From Imbricaverruca yamaguchii (taxonomy: Eukaryota > Arthropoda > Thecostraca > Neoverrucidae), in contig JAOTOL010001601.1 of NCBI GenBank assembly GCA_034440575.1, positions 1,604,001-1,668,000 on the forward strand: a stretch of DNA of 64,000 nucleotides, written 5' to 3'. The position numbers were made by a program, and so were the translations under genes. The notes under the pieces are model-generated. The model did not search any database, was not told the origin of the DNA, and saw only the letters and a list, made by a program, of their open reading frames with translations. The stretch's first letter is position 1. The number at the start of each line of letters is the position of its first letter. This document shows positions 47,331-56,823 of this stretch, piece after piece.

Positions 47331-47842
47331 TCCACCCCCCAAAAAACTCCCCAAAAGTGACGTCACCAGGGGGGGGGCTAGATTTTCACGACTTTTCACG
47401 ACTTGCATTATGTTTTTTACTCTGGGGAGTTCATTTTGGGGATATATGAAGAAGAAAAAATGTATTTGGAATTAGAAAACGACAGCGAAATCGACCAGGC
47501 TATAATTTTGTTGACCCCAAAAAATACAAATGATTTTTTTCAAAATTTCAAAATTTTCAGTTTTCAAGTTTTCTTTAATTTTCCTTCTCCAATGGGTAGA
47601 GCAGACCGAGAAATGTTGTTCGAAGTCAACTTGCACTAATAAAAATGCTTACTTTAACCAGAATCCTGTGTTTGAACTGCAATATGGCAAATACGCAAAA
47701 TTTATATGTAGTCAAAAACAAAAAAAAATGAAAAATTCAACTCGTAAGTTTTGTTGCACCTGTACAGATAAGCAAACGCTGAAAGTTTCATTAAAATATC
47801 TGCATCCGTTAAAGCGTGACAACTGGTTGAACTCTTTTGGGA
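47331..47842. other. AT-rich sequence, no gene recognised
   Basis: Two overlapping frames of 78 and 105 codons in AAAT-rich sequence have no recognised domain. It may belong to the same element as 47202-47330. Confidence 0.45.
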
Positions 47843-47893
47843 GGTGACCTCATTTGACCTTGACTAACTCGTTGACCCTAGATGTCCTGACCT
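47843..47893. promoter_or_regulatory. Cluster of nuclear-receptor half-sites
   Basis: TGACCT occurs at 47845, 47855 and about 47888, with TGACCC at about 47873. TGACCTTGA (47855-47863) is the exact reverse complement of TCAAGGTCA, the extended half-site established for FTZ-F1/SF-1 and ERR receptors. Function is inferred only. Confidence 0.4.
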
Positions 47894-49141
47894 AAAAGTT
47901 TTGAATCAGCATGTCAAATTGATGTGGGAAAATGTATGCCAAATTTGGGCGCGCTGCCGCGCGCCGTTCGTCCGCTTTCCGCGAAAAACCTGAAGGTGGG
48001 GCGGTTGAAGACGACTCCGCGACGGGACGGGTTAAGATGCGTGTTTAAGCTGAACTTGATGTTACTTTATTTTACTTGGTATAAAAGAATATAATTTTCT
48101 GGCACTTTATCACAAATTTTACAACGAAGTCCATACGTCGAACCCATCTGACCATTGACCAATAGCTCCAAAGTGAAGGAGTAACACATAGTTAGGATTC
48201 CAAGATGAAACACTATGTTGAGCAAAATATGTCAAATTCTCATTTTGCATTGTTTTTTTATGCAGAAAGTGACTAAAGTGCATTTCTTGATTGTTGTCAA
48301 AAAGTGCCATTTGCGGTCAACAAATAATCCCACATTAAAAAATACGTTGTCAATCGCGAGATTGTGTGACGCGCAGCACGCTTCTTTGTCTCATGTAGTC
48401 AATTAACGACGCGTTCTCCGTCGGGGAACGCCAAGGAATGACAGCATCCCTGCCCCTGGAAAGATAGCAAGCACTGGGGAAGATGGTAAAATTCAGTACA
48501 AAGATGAATGCTGTAGCATCGAGTTATGCCACTGTGTCATCGTCTCGTCTACCAACGCTCACCTAGGCACGAACAGCTTCCACGTTCCGAAGTGCAGAGA
48601 AGTTGATAAGACACCGCCCTTATCGTTTCTAAACAAAAGTACGAGTGGCACGAATACGAAAACTACTGTGTCGCATGCGATTCGGTCTTTCAACTGACAA
48701 CCCGTGTCACTTTGGATATCCGAGTGTATCTAGGATTACACATTGATGCTGGGTTCAGTTTCAGCGTCCAAATTAACTCCAGAGTGACAGAGAGCCCGAA
48801 AGCTCATCCGAAGTCGGTTTGGTTAGTCACCCCCAACAGCGTTGGAAATGTCAGTTATATGTGTAAGTGGACTAGCTGAGTCCTTCATCAATATAACACG
48901 CTCAGCATTAACAATTTGGGGTCACTGATGCTAGTAGCTGATAATTTTCCATTTTGGCGATAAAGAAACTTGAATTTCTTTTTATGGCATCACAGGTCAG
49001 TGATCTGTCTTGAAGTCTGTAGTTTTGTATATCATACTCCATCAGCAACACCGAGAGGCGATTCGCCAAAGAGTATTTTTTATCTATGGTCACATACTCA
49101 GGTGTTTATTATAACGGCGGCTAACCACTCTGTCGATCTCT
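47894..49141. other. Unique sequence, no gene recognised
   Basis: AT-rich with a short GC patch (GCGCGCTGCCGCGCGC) at about 47949. No gene is recognised. Confidence 0.5.
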
Positions 49142-49450
49142 TCAATTGAACCCAATCCAATCCAATCCAATTCAGTCAAATCCAGTCCAATCCATCGTAA
49201 TCTAATCTAATCTAGTCTAGTCTAGTCTAGTCTAATGTAATCTAATCTAATATAATATAGCATAGTATAATCTAATCTAATATAATATAGTATAATGTAA
49301 TATAATGTAATATAGTATAATATAATATAATGTAATATTGTATACTCTAATGTAATATAACACCGTATAATCTAATCTAGTATAATATAGTATAATATAA
49401 TATAATATAATAGGGTACAATCTAATATAATATAATGTAATTTAATCCAG
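49142..49450. repeat. Pentanucleotide repeat, TCCAA to TCTAA to TATAA
   Basis: A 5-bp register is maintained for about 300 bp while the unit drifts from CCAAT, through TCTAA and TCTAG, to TATAA and back to TCCAG at the right end. The complement of TCTAA is TTAGA, one base from the TTAGG telomeric unit of many arthropods. No exact CCTAA was found. Confidence 0.93.
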
Positions 49451-49526
49451 TTCATTCCAAACCACTCCCGCGGAATAAATCGAGCCATCCGACTGTGACT
49501 GGCCGTTTAAGTCCAGCGAAGAAATA

Positions 49527-50018
49527 ATGAAGTACAGCATTGTAGAAACCAAAGAACCCAGCACGGAACTGATCATCCGGCTTTTCAACTCTAATGGCTA
49601 CTCGAAACATATAACAAAGTCAACCATCTGGAAGGCGGAATACCGACAACCAGAGACAAGCCCAACAAACGTAATCCACAGAACGAAACCAAATAGCGGG
49701 GCCAATGAAAAAGATAACGAAAATTACGAAGCATGTGCCGGTCGCTCCCCCATATATCCTGAAAAATTCACTCACATAATTGCACCCACTCTCGAAAAGA
49801 GCCAGCTTGACGTCTGTTCAGCCTGGAAAACAACTGTACTATTCTTCATCATTCAATTAAATCTACGTCGACGCTCGCCTATCTATGTATGTTTATATAC
49901 CTGTAGAGTTATACACTTATATATGCATACATACCTATATATATATATATATACATATGTATATGCATGTGTAGATAAACATATATATGTACACACACAC
50001 ACACATATATATATATAA
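49527..50018 (+). pseudogene. Possible Penelope-like retroelement fragment
   Basis: A 163-codon frame whose last ~35 codons are microsatellite. Near residues 21-35 it reads FNSNGYSKHITKST, and near 75-100 PIYPEKFTHIIAPTLEKSQL followed by DV and a W-K-T-T. This order and spacing resembles the end of Penelope-like reverse transcriptases, where an NGYP..I motif is followed about 50 residues later by a PY(I)...EKI..I....I.V motif. No catalytic residues are present in this fragment. The resemblance is from memory of the family layout and could be chance. If correct, it is a decayed remnant. Confidence 0.3.
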
Positions 50019-50032
50019 AGCATATATATATG
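49925..50032. repeat. AT/AC compound microsatellite
   Basis: (TATA)n, (ATGT)n, (CA)n and (TA)n stretches follow one another. Confidence 0.95.
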
Positions 50033-50340
50033 CTTATCACTGCGCAGTGGCGGCAGCAGTACTGCCAGCCGTTGTAGCAATGCAGCAGCTGTCGTCGCGG
50101 CGTATCTGGCAGGCCGGCAGACAGGGCCGTATCGTGTGTGTCAGGCGCCAGTGGTGCTGTCGATAGTGGCGGCGCAGTACCAGCGCGGCCCGCAGCGCCT
50201 CAGCGGTGACAGGCGTCCGACGGCGCTGCTCGCGAGTCGCCACAGGGCGACCGTGTCACGCCGCCCGGGGCCGGCTCTGTGACCTGTCACGTGGTGGGAA
50301 TGTGGGGGGGGCTCTCACACGTCACGTAGGTGATACTATG
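50033..50340. other. CpG-rich block, no gene recognised
   Basis: GC-rich non-repetitive DNA with GGCGGCAGCAG-type trinucleotide patches and a G8 run at about 50305. No exon is recognised. Confidence 0.5.
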
Positions 50341-51116
50341 CGGCGACAAGCAACGCTGCCTGACGACAGGTGGGGAAGCATGTGTCAACTGTGGTCAGCA
50401 GATTTGCACCCATCTCAGCTCTCGAGACTTTGCAGCCTGGAGGATGGCTCACGGATGATGGATCATGTTTGTTTGACGCTAGAAGCGTCTGGAATTTCGC
50501 TTCAGGCTGTCATTGGTGGCTTGATTGAGGGCAACGGAAGAAAGCGGTATTACTTGACGGTAGCCACTTCTGCTTGGTGAAGGTGCCACCCTCACATTAG
50601 CTAAGCGCCCCTATATCGACAAGCTAGATATCACATATCATGAATTTCCCGTGGTTGCATCTCACGCATGATACGTGCCAGGAAGAACTTCCTGGGATCT
50701 TTACAATGGTTGCCTATCCACACAAAGAAATGATATGTTCTGTAACGTTAGCATAGTTGCATGATGCTTTGACATCCATATTTTACGCTTGGATCTCATA
50801 TGTAATTGAAATTAGATTTTTCCCCGAAGTCTCTCTTCTCCCCGTACTATTCCAACCTGATGCAACTATGATACCATCGCTGTGTGACGAGATTGTCAAT
50901 TGTGCCATAAGAAAAGGGCAACAATGCTTACAAAGACCCATACGGCTAGTACGGATGGGAATGGCCAATAGCTGGGATTTCGGAATTACTAGGCGATGGA
51001 CATCTCACATAGTTAACATGTCAGGTGAGCTCATGCCAAGTCTTTGTGGAAGGTGACAAATTTGAGTCCATCCTTCTCGTCCCAATTTACATTCCTGTAT
51101 AGTGGGAATGAATGAA
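50341..51116. other. Unique sequence, no gene recognised
   Basis: Balanced composition. Frames up to 124 codons have no recognised domain. Confidence 0.5.
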
Positions 51117-51224
51117 TGGAAGGTAAGGACAGAGAAGGAAAGAGAGAGGGAGAAAGAGAAAGACAGAGAAAGAGAGGAGAGAGGGAGAGAGAAGGAGTGA
51201 GAAAGGAGGAGAGAGAGATAGAAT
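51117..51224. repeat. Purine-rich GA microsatellite (imperfect)
   Basis: GAAAGAGAGAGGGAGAAAGAGA-like purine tract on the plus strand with few pyrimidine interruptions. Confidence 0.93.
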
Positions 51225-51354
51225 GGCAGGAAGCAATATATAGGTAGATTATGCGAGTAATGAGAGTATTATACACACAAACAACGAGCACTTCCCATCC
51301 CTGTGACCTTTTCGCGGTCGAACTCTTTTTATCGGCTGTCCATGGTCTCGTCTC

Positions 51355-51376
51355 AACCAGTTGCCTACCAAATCTG
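51355..51376 (-). repeat. Inverted fold-back copy at the 5' end of a LINE insertion
   Basis: These 22 bp are the reverse complement, with two mismatches, of 51383-51404. They match the LINE copy at 61.77 kb even better (one mismatch). The loop is GATTGA. The arm is therefore an inverted piece of LINE 3' UTR attached upstream of the truncated copy. Confidence 0.93.
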
Positions 51377-51489
51377 GATTGACAGATTTGGTGGACAACT
51401 GGTTCAGTGTACAGAGTGCAACCAAGAAGGACCCTTGTGGCTCATAGTTGCACTAATCTTTTATGTCTTATGTCTGTATGTCTTTATGT
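51377..51489 (+). mobile_element. 5'-truncated LINE copy (3' UTR and tail only)
   Basis: About 110 bp aligning at roughly 90% by eye with the minus-strand 3' UTR of the LINE at 61659-61788. Shared blocks include CAACTGGTTCAGTGTACAGA, GTGCAACCAAGAAGG and CTCATAGTTGCAC. It ends in imperfect TCTTTATG units (51457-51488). It is the second clear member of the family in this window, on the opposite strand. Confidence 0.93.
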
Positions 51490-52199
51490 CGTCGCTGAGA
51501 TCCTGGAAGTTCCCTCGGGCTGTCGGTGGAGATGTTTCTATTAGCGACTTTGCTTATAAATGTATATTTAAATACTTCTGTTATTGACATTTCACGTTCA
51601 GGACACATTCATTCCATTGTCAAATTCAGCTTGACAGTTCGGATATACATGAAAATATGTCTTGCACAATATCCGGTGTATAGCAATTATTTGCTCTCGC
51701 AGTCCATACCTTGCTGGTCAATGTTTGGCGGGAGTCGATGTATTGCTCTGTAATAGTTATATAGCGTGTAGATATTTAATGAGTCGATATTTGGCATGCT
51801 AACATTGCCCGTCTATTATGAGAATAATTGGCATTTCATGAATTACGTTTCCACTGTTATTAATGAGCGCATAAAGGTATATAGAAGGCATTTCGTTACA
51901 AGATCTCCGAACTCAAAATTGGAAATTAACAGTTTTATCATGAGTTGCAAAGGAAAAACAATGGAGCTTCCCATGCCATTGGATGGGTTCCTGTCCATCA
52001 AGTGCTGGGTTGAACCGCTCCAAAGACTACATAGTTAATCTAACATGCAGTCTCTATGGACAAACCCTTCCAATGCGCATTTGGAGTCATCATTGTTAGA
52101 ATTTCTGGGCACTCCCAATGCAATTTCTTTGAAACCGCATCACTGACAGCAGCGTAGAGTCTCGTCAAGATTGGAACTCTTCCACTGAATCCGTGAAGC
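51490..52199. other. AT-rich unique sequence, no gene recognised
   Basis: No gene or repeat is recognised. Confidence 0.5.
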
Positions 52200-52800
52200 A
52201 ACAGCTCGCTACCATTGCAAATCATTGGCCGAACCCCTCGGCCGCTTCGACACGCCTCACTCAAGTCGGTGGGCGAAACGGCGTGTCTGTCCGTGTCTGC
52301 AACAGAAGCATCCTGTGCAGCAGCTCGGTGTGCCGTGACGACAGCGGGCCTGCATCGCCGAGCCACGGCAGTGCGGCCCCGGGCAGGCCGATAGCACGTC
52401 ACTCCTCGCGGGCCGCGAGACGTCCGCCCGACAGCGGCCAAACAGCGCCGGCGCGCCGACGCTGGCTGGCGGCCTGTTGACGGGCCGTCCGCTGTTGCTG
52501 GCACCGCCACACGGCGACGGCGAGACGCGTGATCGAAAAGTCAGGTCCAACAGGAACCGGCGACACGGCTAATGAATAAAAGACGATGCGGCACGGCTGG
52601 AGTTGGTGAAATACCAGCGAGGTGCACCGCTGGACGAGTCGCCGTGTGTCCGGCAGGGAAACACGCAGGCCAACACCTGCCACAGTCCATTGTTCCGGCG
52701 ACGCGTTGTTGTCCGCTGCGGAGAAGAATAGACTGTAGTCTGGCTGAGGCAACCCCGGGCCTTGGGACGAATCCTGATAAGATGTTAACAGCGTCCGTTG
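52200..52800. other. CpG-rich block, no gene recognised
   Basis: Non-repetitive GC-rich sequence just left of the 7-bp array. Overlapping frames on both strands have no recognised domain. Confidence 0.5.
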
Positions 52801-52850
52801 ATGGGCGGTGGAGAGGTCCAGTGGACGATGGAAGATGAGTGATTGGCAGT

Positions 52851-53340
52851 GGACGATGGACGATGGACGATGGACGATGGACGATGGACGATGGACGATG
52901 GACGATGGACGATGGACGATGGACGATGGACGATGGACGATGGACGATGGACGATGGACGATGGACGATGGACGATGGACGATGGACGATGGACGATGGA
53001 CGATGGACGATGGACGATGGACGATGGACGATGGACGATGGACGATGGACGATGGACGATGGACGATGGACGATGGACGATGGACGATGGACGATGGACG
53101 ATGGACGATGGACGATGGACGATGGACGATGGACGATGGACGATGGACGATGGACGATGGACGATGGACGATGGACGATGGACGATGGACGATGGACGAT
53201 GGACGATGGACGATGGACGATGGACGATGGACGATGGACGATGGACGATGGACGATGGACGATGGACGATGGACGATGGACGATGGACGATGGACGATGG
53301 ACGATGGACGATGGACGATGGACGATGGACGATGGACGAT
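52851..53340. repeat. Perfect 7-bp array (GGACGAT)n, 70 units
   Basis: 490 bp of uninterrupted GGACGAT, exactly 70 units, with no variant seen by eye. Isolated seed copies (GTGGACGATGG at 52821 and 52849) lie just upstream. All six frames are open through it and encode a 7-residue repeat. These are artefacts. Confidence 0.98.
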
Positions 53341-54060
53341 GCATGATCGATGATGGATAATTGTGTGACGGAAGGTTCGTCGGCTGCGGCCTCACCCTCC
53401 CCGAAAGAGATAATACGTCCAGAATTTAGATAACTTTGACCTAGAAATTCCGCCCGCATTCCATATCCCTATATTTTCTGGTGAAGAGGAGCTCCAATAA
53501 CTTCCGTTCTAAACAACCAAGAGAAACTGTAAAACTATACCACCAGAATGCCTGTTTTATTTCATGTTGGTTTCCATCTATTTCTATAACAATATTTGTC
53601 ATGAAGCAACGTTAATATTTTCTACGAATGAGGCTCGCTATGGCATTTCCACTCCTGGGCGGTTTTCAGCAGCGATTCATGGTGTAATGCAACAATTCAA
53701 GTTTTTCCCTTCTCTCAGAGCCAAACCAGCTGATTTCATTTTATAGATCTACTAATGTTCATCACAGTATTTCTCCTGAAGTAATCATATTCTGTGTTCA
53801 ATGAGAACAGTTTGTGGAAACATTCCCCTGTGCAGACAGGTAACCAAGGGCCTCTTACCACAGCCATTCGTCTTTGGCGGCGAGGCTAAGCCCAGAGAGA
53901 GATGTTGCTTTTAATTTTTGCCTTTAGTAGTGCAAATTGGTGAGGTTATCGCATCCAAAACCACTTCAAATTTATATGCATGCCTGAGGACGCGTGCGCC
54001 TGTAAACACTGAAGGATATGCTCCTATGACCAGAGTCGAAAGTGCTGAGCTTTATCATTT
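53341..54060. other. Unique sequence, no gene recognised
   Basis: Includes 53757-53840, loosely similar to 43494-43590. No gene is recognised. Confidence 0.5.
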
Positions 54061-54205
54061 GCGATCTCCGGGAAACAAAGGTAGCCAGACAATCCCTTTT
54101 CTCCGGAGAGCAAAGGTAGCCAGCAATCCCTTCTCTCCAGAGAACACAGATAGCCAGACAGCGTCTTCTTTCAGGAGAACAAAGGTAGCCAGACAATTCC
54201 TTTTC
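54061..54205. repeat. 35-bp tandem repeat, four copies
   Basis: GGTAGCCAG or GATAGCCAG recurs at about 54080, 54115, 54149 and 54184, each followed by ACAATCCCTTTTCTCC-like sequence. The copies are moderately diverged. Confidence 0.9.
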
Positions 54206-55139
54206 GCGTGTTCATCCTCTTCGGGGCGTACATTCAGAACGGTTGGGCATTTCCAACCGTGCCAATGACTGATAGCCGCGGAGATACGGCTTCACCCTCG
54301 CTTCTAGCACTTGTCCCCGCTGGTCAAGCGGTCTAAAAGGCGCCCTTTGCTGGTGCACGTGCCCACCTGAGCGGCCGGACACAGCTGCAGCCTCCTAGAC
54401 CGTCAAGCGGTTGAAACGATAATAACTGTTTTGTTACAGTTTTCAGCTTTCTATTTTCTTCACGAGCAGTCATGTGTGGTCTTTTCATTTTCTGTAATTT
54501 CCTATCGTTATCCCAGTCTTCTTCATGGAGTTATCTCAATTTTTGTTTGAAGAAGTACGATCGCGGCGGCGTTTATTCTGAAGGAATTTTGAACAGCGTT
54601 TTACGTTGTGGTCCAACATTTTTTTTTCTCACTCAGCTGTAGGCCTGTTCTTTTCAGTTTCATATTTGCCAGCTTTCGTCACAACATTTTTCTTGACTTC
54701 CTTTCGATCTTTCTTCGAAGAAAACGCCCTCCGACGGCATTCCTGCGTACCTCAGCTTGCAATGCACACTCGCCACTAGTTTCCAGTGACAAATCGGTCA
54801 AATCTATGGTTTACATTTCGGGATCTCGAGTTCATGGACAGGGAGGCACCACGCTGTATATTTATGGTCTTAGTAATGGAATTTGGTGAATGCATCCCCT
54901 CCGAAGTCACTTCCGGTACCTTCTGCATGCACAGCTAATGAAGTGTGGCTGTACAATCACTAAGAAGAAGGCACCTATTTTAACAGAAATGCGACTGTAC
55001 TGCGATTGCTACACTTGGTAATCTCGTGCTTGTATAGGCGCCTTTTTACGCCCTGAAGCTTGTCCAAGATAGAGAAACGGTAGCATGATGCGCCACATAA
55101 TTTGCAGTAAGTTTTCCTTCATCTTTTATGTGCCCGATG
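54206..55139. other. Unique sequence, no gene recognised
   Basis: AT-rich with TTTC-rich patches. A 93-codon plus-strand frame (54608-54889) has no recognised domain. Confidence 0.5.
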
Positions 55140-55940
55140 TAAACGTTGAACCTGGGGTCATGCAACGTCATTGACCTATCTCAGTTCAGAGGACCACCCA
55201 CAAAAATGCTTCAAGATTTATAACTCACATAAATGAAATGATATTCCAGTGACATTTGGGTCGTGAGTATATTTAGACAATGTCTGCAAAACGTTTATGT
55301 ATCATTTTTGTTTCAGGCCGGGTCAGTGACCTGAGGTCACGGCAAATTGTGGACAAATTTTCCTATTTTTGTGATGTGCATGTTCTTCTCACCGGATTTT
55401 TCACTTGGTGCTTGTTATGGATGCAGGCACATGAGAAGTTCTTTTCGAATTTGATCGACCTCCGTCGAGTAACTTGATGCCAGGTCAGGATAGCCTGCAC
55501 TGTGTGGATAAAACCCATTTAGACACTCTTGTTTTACGGTTCATTTAGAGGTTCCATAGCCTGCATAGCATCAAACGTGTAGCTATAACTTTACGACACA
55601 CTCAGCAACTGGTACATGTGGCATCGCCTGCCTCTCACCCTGGCATGGAGGACGGACATCGCGAAGAATCGAACTCCGCACCTCCGGCTTGCCAGACGCT
55701 CAACATAGCCACTAAGCCACAGACACCCGCATCAGACGTGCATTGGACGACCTAAATTACCCAATTGAGGAAAACGTTGAATAATAGTGAAGGTCTAAGT
55801 CATCCCTAGGTCATTGTCTGTTAACTATTTGTATATTGTTTAGGCTCATGCACATGAAAATACTTCGAAATCCCCACGATTGTTATTTAGCAACGCTTAC
55901 AACACGCATGTTTTGGCTTTGCCTTTTAGGTCAGGTCAGT
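55140..55940. promoter_or_regulatory. AGGTCA-rich repeat region
   Basis: Half-sites are GGGTCA 55155, TGACCT 55172, then GGGTCA 55320, TGACCT 55327 and AGGTCA 55334 each separated by 1 bp, AGGTCA 55492, AGGTCA 55808 and overlapping AGGTCAGGTCA 55928-55938. AGGTCA is the established nuclear-receptor half-site. Two sub-blocks (about 55300-55400 and 55910-56010) share GGTCAGTGMCCTRAGG and CTATTTTTGT, so part of the density comes from duplication. Confidence 0.45.
55560..55733 (-). mobile_element. tRNA-derived SINE (minus strand)
   Basis: Read on the minus strand from 55733, the head is GGGTGTCTGTGGCTTAGTGG (A box TGGCTTAGTGG), with GAGTTCGATTC (B box) about 45 nt later. No consistent acceptor or anticodon stem forms, so this is not a functional tRNA. 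The body continues to about 55560, ending around GAGTGTGTCGTAAAG. The 3' boundary is uncertain. Confidence 0.7.
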
Positions 55941-56152
55941 GCCCTAAGGCCATTGTTAACTCTGGCTCATGATGGGCCAATGTGGCTATTTTTGTCAGAT
56001 TCGCCGTGAATTGGCTCTCAAATGCCATCCGTTTTACCTGTGTCTTTACCAGAATTGGAAGCGAAAACAAAATTTTGAAGTCATTTCTTTGTTGAAGACC
56101 GCCATTTCGAGTCACAAAATTATTTTAAAATAAATAATGGCAATTTTCGAGT

Positions 56153-56280
56153 GCTACTCGTGGAAGGCCTTTCAATGATGTTCGTTTTGCGTTTATGCAC
56201 CTCGAAGTTCGGAATAAAGAGGGGGTCATTAACAAGTCCCCCCCCCCCGAGACAGGGTGTGAGGATCTGAGCGGGAAGAC
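56153..56280 (-). repeat. Divergent dispersed repeat, copy 2 (inverted)
   Basis: Minus-strand partner of 47202-47330. Read on the minus strand it runs GTCTTCCCGCTCAGATCCTC, then CACCCTGTCTC, a G11 run, CCCCCT, ACGAACATCAT and CACGAGTAG, in the same order as copy 1. Confidence 0.7.
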
Positions 56281-56823
56281 TCTCCAGTTATGCTTTTGAA
56301 ACCGTAATAACCTTTTTGCTACTGCGTTTCACGATCTCATCTCATCACTCAGAGGCAAACGTACTCCATTCATTTTGCTTTCTAACAATTTTGTCTGATA
56401 CTTTATGCTCTTAACATTGAAGAATGAAAATGAAAATGAGACTCGGAAGCCATTTCCGCTCATCTGCGCAATTCATCCACGTTTTACATTGAAATGAGGC
56501 ACTTCAAGTTATAATTCACTCATTCAGAGCCAGATCTGCTCTTTACACTTTGAAATTCACCACTTAAGTCGTCTTGCTTCTCTTGGAGTGCTCCTTAATC
56601 TTCCCTTGGATAAAGGCATTTGCAGCGACATTCCGGGCGTGGTCGGCTTGTCATACATCTCGCACCGCATCCAGCACTTGCCATGCGTCTCGGTTAGCAA
56701 AGAGGAAACTTGACTGCTTTATGTTCCGGAGTTTCGAGTTCCTTCCTCAAGGAATGCGTTTTGCATTGTCTTCAGCAGCACAATTTGGCTATGCAAATAG
56801 TCATCCATATGAATGTGTGGCTG
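56281..56823. other. Sequence 3' of the decayed LINE, no gene recognised
   Basis: It may include the 3' part of the reverse-transcriptase element, but I could not follow recognisable protein motifs here. Confidence 0.4.

Noticed and set aside
52541..53459. Long His/Pro/Ser and Asp/Gly/Trp repeat proteins on both strands
   Set aside because: Created by the perfect 7-bp repeat. Six frames are open simultaneously.
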